From Magnetococcales bacterium (lineage in GTDB: Bacteria > Pseudomonadota > Magnetococcia > Magnetococcales > JADFYX01), in contig JADFZS010000011.1 of assembly GCA_015232405.1 (NCBI GenBank), positions 1-64,000 on the forward strand: a stretch of 64,000 bases of DNA. Direction: 5' to 3'. Below are positions 52,081-63,000 of this stretch, piece after piece; the first letter of the stretch is position 1; the number at the start of each line of letters is the position of its first letter. The notes beneath the pieces are model-generated. The model saw only the letters and a list, made by a program, of their open reading frames with translations, was not told the DNA's origin and did no database searches. A program made the translations under genes and the position numbers.

Positions 52081-52848
52081 CTACTCTTTAATTCTCCACC
52101 CCTGCTCTACCAAACTAACAGACAGGAAGAATAAAGCAAGCACTGCGCCAATAGCAGCAGAAGATGATATATATACCGCAGTTTGCCCACTATCGATCAT
52201 GGCATAGCGAAATAAATCAACTACATAGAAAATTGGATTAAACAGTGCAGCTGTACGCCAACCATCTGGTAACATGGAAATTGAAAAAAACACCCCTCCA
52301 AAATAGACCATAGGGGTTAATATAAAATTGCTAATAACAGAAATATTGTCAAAACTTCTGGCCCACATTCCTGAAATAAAACCAATCAAGCCAAATATGG
52401 CAGTGATAACAACAGATGCCGTAGCAAAGAGTAGAGGGTGAGATATGGTGTAGGGGAAGAAAAACCATGAGACAGCCAAAATCACACTGCCAACCAAAAT
52501 ACCACGGACAATAGCAGCAGCCATGAATGCCAGCACGATCTGTATTGATGTAAGTGGTAGAGCCAGCAAATCAGCATCTAACATCCCGATATATCGCATC
52601 TGAATAAGTGAAGAGCTGGTATTTTGATATGAGTGTTGAATCATCCCCATGGCTGCTAAACCAGGAATGAGATACAAAATATAGGGAACACCATCTGTTT
52701 GGCCAATTTTTGAACCCAATGCTCCACCAAATACTATAAAATATAGCATTGCTGAAATTAATGGTGCTCCTACTGTCTGGCCCCAGACTCGTAAAAACCT
52801 GTGACTTTCTCTTTTAAATAAAGCCCAACAACCGTACCAATTTATCAT
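52081..52848 (-). CDS. ABC-2 type transporter permease
   Basis: Six TM; YILYLIPGLAAMGMIQHSYQNTSSSLIQMRYIG; overlaps ATPase gene. Confidence 0.94.
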   Translation of the reverse strand: MINWYGCWALFKRESHRFLRVWGQTVGAPLISAMLYFIVFGGALGSKIGQTDGVPYILYLIPGLAAMGMIQHSYQNTSSSLIQMRYIGMLDADLLALPLTSIQIVLAFMAAAIVRGILVGSVILAVSWFFFPYTISHPLLFATASVVITAIFGLIGFISGMWARSFDNISVISNFILTPMVYFGGVFFSISMLPDGWRTAALFNPIFYVVDLFRYAMIDSGQTAVYISSSAAIGAVLALFFLSVSLVEQGWRIKE

Positions 52849-53747
52849 GATTTTTCAGTTAGTTTGAGGAACACATCTTCAAGCCGTTCCGGTTCAATAC
52901 GTATATCCACAACATCTTCAGAGTTATCAGTCAACCATGCAAAAAGCTCCTTGGCAGATTCAGATCGATATTCACCAGCAACAAACAGACGATCTTCACT
53001 GTAGGTCAAAGGGGCGAAATTATCAGGTAACAGCAGCTGTTTTGCCAGATTTATTTCAAAACGTCGAGAGCCAAAGGAGTCGAGAAGTTTTTGAGTGCTT
53101 TCACATGCGACTATATTACCATCTCTGATGATGGCTACCCTATCTGCCAACATTTGTGCCTCTTCAATATAGTGTGTCGTCAAGATAATCGTTGTTCCAC
53201 TCTTGTGTAGTTCACGGATAAATTTCCATAACGAGTGGCGCAAAGAGACATCAACACCTGCTGTTGGTTCATCCAAGATAAGTAGTTTTGGTCTGTGAAC
53301 AAGGGCTTTGGCTATGGTTAACCGCCGCTTCATCCCCCCGGAGAGATCTTTTGAGTTTCTGTCTTTATATTGAGAAAGATGGAGTTGATCAAGAAGATGA
53401 TCTATCCATTCACCATTGTTGCCTATACCATAATAACCGGAATGGTTGATTAGAACCTCTTTAACTGTAAAAAAGGAGTCCAAAGCAATTTCTTGGGGAG
53501 TGTAACCCAACAACAGTTTAGCCTGTTGTGAAAAATCATCAATATTGTTGCCAAACACCTCGACTAAACCAGAGCTTTTTTTGACAACTTGGGCAGCTAT
53601 GTTGATAAGGGTGGATTTTCCCGCACCATTAGGCCCTAGAATTGAGAAAAACTCACCGGACTCAACTTGGAGATCAATACTCTTCAACGCATGGACGTTA
53701 TTGGCAAAGTATTTATTTAAACTTGAAATTTTAAGAGCAGGAGTCAT
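52845..53747 (-). CDS. ABC transporter ATP-binding protein
   Basis: LGPNGAGKSTLI, DLSGGMKRRLTIAKAL, LLILDEPTAGVD. Confidence 0.97.
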   Translation of the reverse strand: MTPALKISSLNKYFANNVHALKSIDLQVESGEFFSILGPNGAGKSTLINIAAQVVKKSSGLVEVFGNNIDDFSQQAKLLLGYTPQEIALDSFFTVKEVLINHSGYYGIGNNGEWIDHLLDQLHLSQYKDRNSKDLSGGMKRRLTIAKALVHRPKLLILDEPTAGVDVSLRHSLWKFIRELHKSGTTIILTTHYIEEAQMLADRVAIIRDGNIVACESTQKLLDSFGSRRFEINLAKQLLLPDNFAPLTYSEDRLFVAGEYRSESAKELFAWLTDNSEDVVDIRIEPERLEDVFLKLTEKS

Positions 53748-53809
53748 AAAAGCAATAGTATCTATTTTTGTTAACCCAGTTAAATGGGAGTTTTTTGTAA
53801 TATGAGTGG

Positions 53810-54008
53810 TTTGACTGAACTTTTTAACCTAGAAACGGCGGTTGGCGGTGCGTACATGGCGTAACATATTGGTTTAGCTGGTGTAACAGAGCAAATCGAA
53901 GTCACCTTGTTGGTGATGAGACTTTGCTCTGTTATGCCAGATGAATCAATAGGTTGCGTCAGGTGCGTGCTGACAACTGCTGTTTCTAGGTTTAAAGGTA
54001 ACGTTGAA
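53810..54008 (+). repeat. Long gapless imperfect palindrome (97-nt arms, 5-nt loop); candidate structured RNA or MITE-like element
   Basis: Centre at 53909. Hand pairing of 53810-53906 with 53912-54008: about 68 Watson-Crick, 16 G.U (on + strand RNA), 13 other. Core arm TAACAGAGCAAA/TTTGCTCTGTTA and distal AACCTAGAAAC/GTTTCTAGGTT are perfect. Confidence 0.9.
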
Positions 54009-54070
54009 AGTGATAATGGTCAATTCGTTGTGTCAGAAAATCTGGAGATTATTTGGATATTGGGTGTAAC

Positions 54071-55435
54071 TCATCTTTTTTTGGGTTTGTACAGTGAGGC
54101 TCTATAGCGTCGTAGAACTATCTCTTTCGCACCAAGGTTAGCCAGCATCATATCACGGGCTGCTACTGCCTGTTTACGGCTGTTATATAGTCCACCACAG
54201 ACTCTAAAATATGGCTGACCCTTAACTGTGGTTGGCAGTAAAAATGCGGGAAGGTCAAGCGCCTCTATTAAACCAACATATCGCAAGGCCTTTTTCTTTT
54301 CTGCAATTGGAAAAATCCGTACATAGGTCAAATAGCCAGACTTCACCAACCCCTCTACTTCTTGCAATTTTTTTCGTGCCAAAGCATTATCCGGCTCTTG
54401 GGCTAAAATCTTAAGCAATTTATCTTTTGCATTATTACCAACCGGAGAAAGAAGGCGACCATTTTTAATATCATCTGTGGCTCTAGATAATAAACCAGAG
54501 AGTGAAATATTATTATTTGATCTGATGTTACCTTGTTTGGCTACTGTAGTATCATCTGCGTTTGCCTTTTGTGGTGCTTTTTGATTTAAAGCAGCAGATT
54601 TTTTAGTCGATTGTGTTGACTGTTGAACGGTTTTTTTGTTTTTAGGTCGGCTTTGACTTGTGGTTTTTACAGGTTTTTTTAGGCGAACAAGACCAACCCA
54701 ATCACGGTCTTTAAGTGTAACCCGGCCTTTTTTTTGTTCATATCCTGGAGCAGAAATCCAAAAAACATACTGTCCAGGCTTCATCAACATGCCGTCATAA
54801 TAGCTCCTATCATCATCTAAAAATTCAACTGTGGCATGTTTTGGTTCGGTTAAAATCGTTAATTTATACTCTTTTGGTCGTAATTTGACCTTCAATATGG
54901 TCAATTCACCATTTTTTGCCGTAAACCCTCCTGTCCAATTATGATAGCCCGGCTTTTTGACTGTAATTTGATGTTGACCAGCGGGAATTTTATCTAAAAA
55001 CTGTGGTGTCACCCCTTTTATTCTACCATCAATTGACCACTCTGCTTCGTCTGGTTCACTGCGAATATCAAGTACAGCAGGAATACTATCCACCATGGTA
55101 AGGTGTAGCTTAAACTCTTGGTCGGGTTGTATTTCAATGGTTTTATGGCGAATGGGATAACCGGTTTTTTTTAAACTGATTTTATGGCTGCCTGTTACAA
55201 TATTTTTCAAGCGGACAGGGGTTGTACCAAATTCTCTTCCATCAATAAAAACCTTTGCTCCTTTGGGATAGGTGGCAACCCAGAGCGTACCAGTCTGGGT
55301 TGTTTTTTCATTTTTACCAAAAAATGGAGTCGCTTTTGCTTCTGAAACTGTTTGCACAGTTGAAAACAATCCAACCACAAAAACAAAGGCAGCAAAATAT
55401 ATGTATTTGACCATTATGCTTTTATTAAATCGCAT
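54071..55435 (-). CDS. PEGA-domain protein with SPOR-like C-terminus
   Basis: Repeated PEGA units (GTLWVATYPKGAKVFIDGREFGTTPVRLKNIVTGSHKISLKKTGY; LDIRSEPDEAEWSIDGRIKGVTPQFLDKIPAGQHQITVKKPGY), C-terminal YFRVCGGLYNSRKQAVAARDMMLANLGAKEIVLR. Confidence 0.88.
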   Translation of the reverse strand: MRFNKSIMVKYIYFAAFVFVVGLFSTVQTVSEAKATPFFGKNEKTTQTGTLWVATYPKGAKVFIDGREFGTTPVRLKNIVTGSHKISLKKTGYPIRHKTIEIQPDQEFKLHLTMVDSIPAVLDIRSEPDEAEWSIDGRIKGVTPQFLDKIPAGQHQITVKKPGYHNWTGGFTAKNGELTILKVKLRPKEYKLTILTEPKHATVEFLDDDRSYYDGMLMKPGQYVFWISAPGYEQKKGRVTLKDRDWVGLVRLKKPVKTTSQSRPKNKKTVQQSTQSTKKSAALNQKAPQKANADDTTVAKQGNIRSNNNISLSGLLSRATDDIKNGRLLSPVGNNAKDKLLKILAQEPDNALARKKLQEVEGLVKSGYLTYVRIFPIAEKKKALRYVGLIEALDLPAFLLPTTVKGQPYFRVCGGLYNSRKQAVAARDMMLANLGAKEIVLRRYRASLYKPKKR

Positions 55436-55515
55436 TTTTTTTGTCCAAAACTACATATGTAGCTCTACTTGGTTACCGTAGTATAAATCATATAGTCAAC
55501 TACTTATTACCAAGT

Positions 55516-56823
55516 TTACCTCTCAGTTAACGCCGGATCTATATAACTAACAAAGGGTGAGAAAAGATACTCCAACACAGTACGACTTCCAGTATGAATT
55601 GCAGCTTGTACCACCATTCCAGGGAATAGACGGTATTCCAAATCACCCTTTTTAAATTTTGCCTCACCAGTAACTATACGTACTTTATAATAAGGTATTC
55701 CATCTTCTGTCACCAGGGTATCTGGGCTAATTTGCGACACAATGCCTTCTAATTTTCCAAACCTAGAAGCATCACTAGAGGTAAGGCTAACTTTAGCTTT
55801 TTGACCCTCTTTAACATAACCGATATCCTGAATGGGTAGTTTAGATTCAATAACCAACTTATCACCCCCAGGTACAATCTCAAGAACAGTTCCTCCTGGT
55901 TGCAACACACCACCTTCTGTAAACACCAAAAGTGTCTTAACCACTCCATCAACAGGTGAAGAGATAATTCTTCGCAATAGACTATCAGAATATTTCCGCA
56001 AACGGGCATCTAACTCTGAGACCTGACCACGAATTTCAGATAACTTACCTTGAGCCTGCTCTTGGAACTCAAAGCTGGCTCTCGCCAAAGTTGAACGGGA
56101 CTCTTTTAAAGCTGCTCCAGCCCTTAACAGAGCCATACCATCCTCTTCAATGGAGCTACTTATTATGTTGGACTCTTTTAGAAGATCCAAATGGGTAAAG
56201 CGGTTGGTAATGTCACGGCTAAGAAGTTCGTCACTGATCCCCACCTGTTCTTGCACCAATTTTAACCTTTTTTTGTTGTTTCTAATCCTGGTATTAATTT
56301 CACGAACCTGCTGCTGCTGTTGAACTATCTGCTCTTTTAAACCAGCTATATCCTCAAAGTGACCTTTTTTACGGCTGTTAAAATATCTTATTGTACGCTC
56401 TACTTTTTTAGGAAAACCTTCTATTAAATCTGCATCAAATTTGGGGGCATTCATACCTCTTGCCTCTGCTTCCAAACGTGCTAGCTCCAGACGCAATGTT
56501 ATGAACCGTGCTTGAATCTCCTCCACATCAGCTCCACTTGATACACTCTCCAACTCAACCAATGGCTGCCCTTTTATTACTTTGTCACCCTCTTTCACCA
56601 AAATATGGCGAACTATTCCTCCTTCTAAATGCTGCACCTGTTTAACTTGAGTTGATGGAATTACCTCACCTTGGGTTAAACTGACAATATCCAATGTACC
56701 CCAATATGCCCAAAACCAAAAACCAACTGAAGCAAACACAGTCAACAACGCCATTAAATGGTGTCCTATCCCCACCCCATCCTCTATGGAGTCCTCATTC
56801 CATCTTTCGTTTAATTCACTCAT
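55516..56823 (-). CDS. Type I secretion periplasmic adaptor (HlyD family)
   Basis: GEVIPSTQVKQVQHLEGGIVRHILVKEGDKVIKGQPLVELES; SPVDGVVKTLLVFTEGGVLQPGGTVLEIVPGGDKLVIESKL. Confidence 0.96.
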   Translation of the reverse strand: MSELNERWNEDSIEDGVGIGHHLMALLTVFASVGFWFWAYWGTLDIVSLTQGEVIPSTQVKQVQHLEGGIVRHILVKEGDKVIKGQPLVELESVSSGADVEEIQARFITLRLELARLEAEARGMNAPKFDADLIEGFPKKVERTIRYFNSRKKGHFEDIAGLKEQIVQQQQQVREINTRIRNNKKRLKLVQEQVGISDELLSRDITNRFTHLDLLKESNIISSSIEEDGMALLRAGAALKESRSTLARASFEFQEQAQGKLSEIRGQVSELDARLRKYSDSLLRRIISSPVDGVVKTLLVFTEGGVLQPGGTVLEIVPGGDKLVIESKLPIQDIGYVKEGQKAKVSLTSSDASRFGKLEGIVSQISPDTLVTEDGIPYYKVRIVTGEAKFKKGDLEYRLFPGMVVQAAIHTGSRTVLEYLFSPFVSYIDPALTER

Positions 56824-58489
56824 TATCGACTCTCATTTTAGGAGTACGATAAGTCAACTTTGGCACCGGTTTTTGGTCTAGATCCAAAACCATATCTGTA
56901 CCACTCACCAGACCAGCATCGTGAGAAAAAATAATCACACTTTTTTTGTTGCGAATAAATGAGGCTAAAACATTGGATACTGCCGAACGACCACTTGCAT
57001 CCATACCTTCCATTGGCTCATCAAAAACTGCTATTTGATTTGCCGAGGTTAGGGCGCGTGCCAAAGCGAGACGTTTTCTTACTCCAGCAGCCAGATTTGC
57101 CCCATCATTAATTACCATAGCATCCAACCCTTTGGGATGGTTATGTAAAAATTTATTTAATCCTGCCTCTGTTGTTACTGCTAAAAGTTGCTCCTCGGTT
57201 ATGGAGCTATTTAGTGTCATCAGGTTTTCCCGGATGGTACCATCAAAAAAATCAGGCTCCTGTGGTAGATAGGCCACCTGTCTGCGCCACCATGATAGGC
57301 TTAACTGACCCATTGCTATATCATTGATTGAAATCTGTCCACGGGTTGTCTCCAACAGACCCATGATAATACGTGCCAAAGTTGTTTTACCAGTTCCATT
57401 GCCACCGATAACCAATAGAGATTGTCCTGGTAGAAGTTTTACTGATAGAGACTCAAAAACAGGGTTTTTATCATTAATATGAGAGAATGAGACATTCTCT
57501 ATTGTCAATCCTCCATCAAGAGCAGACAGCTCCCTGCCCTTTTGGTGCTCATGCTTAAACTTGGAAAAACCGGATAGAAGCTCAATGGCCCGTTTCGCCT
57601 CTGTTAAGGCAGGACCTAGTTGTGCAAAAGCGATAATAGGGGCCATGGCACGAGCAGCAAGAATATTAGCACCAATCATCATGCCCATGTCCATTTCACC
57701 AGCAACAGTCAGCTTTGCACCAACACCAATAACCGCCACCCCCATCAATGCCCCAATAGTTTTTGTTAAAGATTGCCAAAAGGTTCGCCGTGACTCTACT
57801 TTGCGCCCTGCAGCTATTGCAGCACTCTGTTTTTTTTGCCAACTATCAAGTAAAAAAGTCTGGGCATTAAATCCGCGAGCCACATCAGGACAGCGCATAC
57901 TTGCAACAGCCAATGCTCCTGCCTCATTGGAAGACTGTGCCTGTTTTTGCAGAGGGTTTTTTAATGGTATATGGCTTATGGCAGCAACAAAAAAAGCGGT
58001 AACAAGAAATATTGAGGCCACTAGTGCAACTTGAGCCTGTAACAAATACAGTACCCCAACAAACATGATGGCAAAAGGTAGATCTAAGATGGTGGAAAGG
58101 GTATTAGGGCCGTAAATTCTAGCTACGGTTGCAGGTGATGTGGCTATCTCTCGTCGTTGCCCAGAGTTTAAATGGTTTAATAAAGCTGATCTGGTGACTA
58201 CTATCTGGGTAAAAACCATCATCAACAATTTATAAGCTGGTTTTACTGTTACACCCTGAGCCAACTTCAACCTTAATTGCCGAAAAAAAAATTCTAGAAC
58301 TATCGCAATAAGTACACCAACCGTCAACGTCAGGAGTGTGGCATCTATACCATGGGAGACATAGCGGTTTAAAACCTGGATAACATAGATTGAGGTAGCT
58401 AAACCAAGAAAGTTGATAAAAAAAGATATTGCTAGCAACTCAAAAGAATAAAGAGGTCGATTAAACAGTTGCCGTAAAAGTGCTAACAC
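56816..58489 (-). CDS. Type I secretion ABC permease/ATPase (diverged signature motif)
   Basis: N-terminal TM domain, Walker A VIGGNGTGKTTLARI, YLPQEPDFFDGTIRENL, Walker B IAVFDEPMEGMD, H-loop VIIFSHD; no N-terminal C39 peptidase. Confidence 0.92.
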   Translation of the reverse strand: MLALLRQLFNRPLYSFELLAISFFINFLGLATSIYVIQVLNRYVSHGIDATLLTLTVGVLIAIVLEFFFRQLRLKLAQGVTVKPAYKLLMMVFTQIVVTRSALLNHLNSGQRREIATSPATVARIYGPNTLSTILDLPFAIMFVGVLYLLQAQVALVASIFLVTAFFVAAISHIPLKNPLQKQAQSSNEAGALAVASMRCPDVARGFNAQTFLLDSWQKKQSAAIAAGRKVESRRTFWQSLTKTIGALMGVAVIGVGAKLTVAGEMDMGMMIGANILAARAMAPIIAFAQLGPALTEAKRAIELLSGFSKFKHEHQKGRELSALDGGLTIENVSFSHINDKNPVFESLSVKLLPGQSLLVIGGNGTGKTTLARIIMGLLETTRGQISINDIAMGQLSLSWWRRQVAYLPQEPDFFDGTIRENLMTLNSSITEEQLLAVTTEAGLNKFLHNHPKGLDAMVINDGANLAAGVRKRLALARALTSANQIAVFDEPMEGMDASGRSAVSNVLASFIRNKKSVIIFSHDAGLVSGTDMVLDLDQKPVPKLTYRTPKMRVDNE

Positions 58490-58558
58490 GCATTAAACCT
58501 CGAAAAAAGAGTGGTATTACTCCATTTTAGTTTGCCATATAACGAAACAAATAGCTGG

Positions 58559-59896
58559 TTATTCTTTTATATTGACAAAACCGTCGCTTAGGAGGTCTGT
58601 GGACAAAACGCCCATGGACATCATGAGGGTGTAAAAGGCAATTTTAACATCTGTTTCAGCGGAATAAGCATCACTTCGTGCATTTATTAGAGCTGTTTCA
58701 CCATTGAGAACATCTAATAGGGTACGTTTGTCTAATTTGCGCTCTTCACGGGCCAAATCAAGAAACTTTGCTGCCAGATTTGCTTGATTATTTAACAGAG
58801 CAGCATTGGAACGAGCAGTATGGAGATTGCTCCAAGCACTACGGGCCTGTTCTTCAATGACCAATAGCACATCTCCATGACGACGACTGGCGGCATCTCT
58901 GTCCCTTCTCGCAGCTCTTACTGTATCAACACCACTCAGACCCAAGTTAAAGGGAAAGGTGATCTCCAATTTCCCCAAACTATCATATACATATTCTCTT
59001 GTTCCAGAAACACCACGCTTCATTTTGTAATCATATACAGCATTAAGGGTTGGAAAAAATGTGGTGCGGAAGATACTTTTACTCTGAGATTTAAGCATTT
59101 TGGTTAAAAATGCCAACTGTCTGGCCTGAGGGTTGGCAACAACAGCTCGTTGAACAACCTCATCAACGGTTTTTGGTAACATGTTATAATCAGGTATTGG
59201 AACTTCAAGGTTCGCTACTTCGTCAGCTGGGCGCATATAAACTGCTTTGATATGATTTTCTGCAAGCAGCATTGCTCCTTTGGACTGAACCAGACGGGCT
59301 TCAGCTCCAGCCAACTGGGTTTTTACCTGTAACACATCGGCAGAGTACCCCTTACCAAGAGATACTCGAATATCCTCAACCTCGCCCTGACGTTTAATAT
59401 TTTCAACTGATTTTTGGGCGAAAACCACCATTTTCTTGGTGCGATCCAGGTTATAATATGAGGTTATGGCATCCAATATCAAGGTCTGTCTTGCCAGATC
59501 CAACGCCTCTTCCATCTGATGTTTTTGTTGCAGGGTCACATCAATGGTGGCTGCAGCTTGCCCCCAATCCAACAACCGTTGAGTAATGGATATGTCAAAC
59601 TCCCTGGATTCCATATCTGTATCAGTTCCAGGAGCTTTTTTCATAAGCATTTCGTGGCCATAATGGGTTGTTAAAGTGAGTGCTGGAGCCCAACTGTTGG
59701 CTTTACTCTCCTTAACTCGGCTTTTACTCGCCTTTAAGTCAGCTTTTGCAGCTAAAATTTTGTCATGACTATCCAGCACTTTGTCAATAGCTTCTTGCAA
59801 AGTCTCAGCATGAAGCACAGAAACAGAAGTAAACACAACCGCTAACTGAATGACTATCGCCAAAGGGATAAGAAATTTGTTTCTCATTGATTCCAT
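58559..59896 (-). CDS. TolC-family outer-membrane efflux protein
   Basis: Signal peptide; TLQEAIDKVLDSHDKILAAKADLKASKSRVKESKANSWAPALTLTTHYGHE; duplicated helical repeats. Confidence 0.93.
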   Translation of the reverse strand: MESMRNKFLIPLAIVIQLAVVFTSVSVLHAETLQEAIDKVLDSHDKILAAKADLKASKSRVKESKANSWAPALTLTTHYGHEMLMKKAPGTDTDMESREFDISITQRLLDWGQAAATIDVTLQQKHQMEEALDLARQTLILDAITSYYNLDRTKKMVVFAQKSVENIKRQGEVEDIRVSLGKGYSADVLQVKTQLAGAEARLVQSKGAMLLAENHIKAVYMRPADEVANLEVPIPDYNMLPKTVDEVVQRAVVANPQARQLAFLTKMLKSQSKSIFRTTFFPTLNAVYDYKMKRGVSGTREYVYDSLGKLEITFPFNLGLSGVDTVRAARRDRDAASRRHGDVLLVIEEQARSAWSNLHTARSNAALLNNQANLAAKFLDLAREERKLDKRTLLDVLNGETALINARSDAYSAETDVKIAFYTLMMSMGVLSTDLLSDGFVNIKE

Positions 59897-60053
59897 TTTT
59901 TATGATTTGGCTAATACCGCAAACATATTAAAAAGGTACACTACAGTCACTCATTGTAACAACAAATCACAGGAAAAACAAACAAGAAAAACATAAGCTG
60001 ATGAATGTTAATGTATCGATAAGCAAGTGATTTACGTTAACATTTTAACAAAT

Positions 60054-63000
60054 TTATTTTCCTACCAACATAAAGGCTGACCATACATATGGATAACTCC
60101 ACTGACCAGAATCCATCATCTCCATACGGGCCTCTCTAAGTGCAACATGGGGAGTTTTTCCCTCATTCAATTTACTATACAATCGCGTCATTAAAGCTTG
60201 AGTACCAGCGTCACTAACCTCCCACAATGAGGCAATAACCGACTCCACCCCCGCCTCTTGAAAAGAGCGTCTCAGACCATAGACACCCTCACCTTCATGG
60301 ATTTCACCCAAACCTGTTTCGCAAGCTGACAGAACTGCAAGTTGGGTTCCAGAGAGATCTAATGCCAACACCTCAAGAGCTGTGAGAACCCCATCATTAT
60401 CGGTATCGATTTCACCTAAAAACTGGGCCTTGCCATTAATGCCAGCAAAGGCAAGTCCTGAACGTAATAGTGGGTTATCACCTGGTGGTGGCATTTGTAG
60501 TGCAGCACCACGGGCTAGCTTAAGAAGACGTTTACGTAGGCTATCATCCGGCTTCAGAAAAAACCCATGGGTTGCAATATGGAGAATCTCTGGTGGCTCT
60601 TTTACATTTTGAACTACAAGCTCTTGGGCATCCATTTTGATAAATATCTGGTTTTTCTTGTTTTTGTTTGCAACCTGTTTCATTATCAGTTTACCCTCTT
60701 TTTCTGCACCGGGCAGAGGGTCAAACTTAAGTCCCCGCATACCAGAAAATGAGCGTAGACCATTGGAAACTGACGAGGCTCTTTTACCTTTGATTTTTTG
60801 AATTGTCTGCTGATCACCAACTTTATCTGTATCATAGTCTGGGCCTGCCAATATCATCAGACCACCGTCAGCTTTTGGAACATCAATGGGTATAAGATCC
60901 CGGCTTGATGTTAAAATGTGCAGATCCAAGCTTTTTGCCAGATACTCCTCATCTTCATTTACCAAGGCATTAAAAGGAAGAATATTCAACATACCATCAG
61001 GAACAAGATACACTACATTTCTTTCGCCTAGTGCATCATTCAATGGTTTCCAAACCATGTCGTAAGCCTGCATACCTACCTCTAGGAGTTCATCATCATC
61101 GGCATCTTCATCTTGAATTATGGTTCGGTAATCTCTAATAGCTAGGTGGATTGCCTCCATGTTATCTTCAAATGCAACCAAAGAGTAGTTCGGCTCTCCA
61201 TCATCAATGGTCACGACAGCTGCCATTAATCGGCTCTCTCCTTCTACTTTGTAAACTAGATAATCAACTAAAGCTGCCTCTTCAGGTAGGTTGGCAACAA
61301 TCTCATTGGTGGTTAATTTGCTAACAGAACGGCGAAACCGTTTACTGGCGTCACCAAGTTTCAACTGCAACATATCCACTTTATTTTCAAGCTCATGGAG
61401 AACCTCAAGATGGCGACCTTTGGTTTCCTCCCGGGGACCGGATAGGGTCAATGATGCCAGCTCTTTACGAGTTGCAGTCAACTGTTTTCCAATTTCATCA
61501 AGCTGGGGATTTTTCGCCATTTTAGCAATTTGGCGTATCTCCGAGGTGATTTTGAGCATTAAACCTTTACGTTGCAGCCCCACCTCAAGCACCTGTTTTC
61601 CACCCTCTGCGGTATCTTCAATTTTAGCTAAAAGAGCCAGATAGTTAACAAGTTCTGGTCGGTGCAGTCTTATGTACCCTTCTCTAGCATTATCACCTGT
61701 AGCCCAGAGCATACGATTTAAAAATTTAGTGCGTCTTTCAAAGCCCATTTTGCTTATTTCATAGGCTTGTTCTGTTTCTCCCTTATCTTCATAAACACCA
61801 GCAAGTGTGTTGACTGTCTCAAAGGTATATGGATGTTGGGGGCCCAACACTTCATCATCTAGTTTTAAAGCCTCCAACAGTAGTTTTTCTGCTTCGTCAT
61901 AGCGTTTCATCTCCCTATATAGCGCACCCAGATCGTGCATGGAGCGCAGAACATCCATATGTTTTACCCCCAAAAGCTTTGTACGCAGGTCTAACGCTTT
62001 TAAAAATAGCTTTTCTGCTTCCTCAAAACGCCCCTGGTGATGCCTCACCCTAGCGAGATTGTTCATACCTTTTAAGGTTTTTTGGTGTGACTCACCCAAA
62101 GTTTTAACCCAACTTTGTAAAACTTTTTCAAATAATGGAGATGCTTTGTCATAGTCTCTTTGCAAAAGGGCTAAATAGGCCAGGTTATTAACAAACGCAA
62201 TAACATCTGGATGATCTTCCCCCAAAGTTTCTGTAGCACTCTCTATGGCCTGATTATAAAGAGGTTCTGCTTTATCAAAAATTCCCTGACTCTCATAGAG
62301 CAGTGCAAGGTTGTTCATAAATGCCAGTGTGGTGGGATGGTTGTCCCCCATTTTTTTTCTGGTTACTCCAACAGTTAAACGCAAAAGGGGTTCTGCTTCA
62401 TCGTATAGACCAGCATTTTCAAGGGTTAAACCAAGGTTGTTCATCACATTTAAAGTGGCCTGATTATCCTCACCAAATATTTTTCTATAGCCAGACAGAG
62501 ATGCTTTGTAAAGCTCTTCAGCCTCACCAAAATCACCGTTACGACGCAGAATGCTGGCTAGTTTATCCTGTGCTGAGAGAACATTTGGATGGGTATCGTT
62601 ATAGCTTTTTTTCTCAAATGCCAACACTTCACGAATCAATTTTTCCGCCTGATCATTTTTACCAATATCTTCCAAAACTCGCACTAAGCGCTCTTTTGCA
62701 TCGACCATGACTCGCTGGTTCTCATCAACACCAGAGGCCAAAACAGCATCCAATATTTCATTAGCTTCCTTATATTTCCCTAATCGTCGCAGTAGTTCAG
62801 CTCTCTCTACCCTGGTACTTAAAATAGCCGGGTCATTTGCCGCCATGCTTAGTTTTTGCACCATCTCCACACGTTTGTAAGTTGCTATACCAATATCGAG
62901 GTTACCCATACGATCTTGAACAGTCGCTAGAAGAGTCAAGCACTCTGCAAGTTCGTTGGCATACGCCCCCATTGTACTTTTTATTTTATGGCAAAATCCT

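Noticed and set aside
53884-53934. attC-like integron recombination site at the centre of the palindrome
   Set aside because: TAAC/GTTA ends are suggestive, but flanks do not match RYYYAAC/GTTRRRY, the dyad extends far beyond it without attC-type spacing, and no integrase or cassette array is present.
53907-54107. 66-aa + strand ORF over the 3' arm of the palindrome
   Set aside because: Starts in the hairpin loop and runs antisense into the PEGA gene; no protein-like conservation visible.
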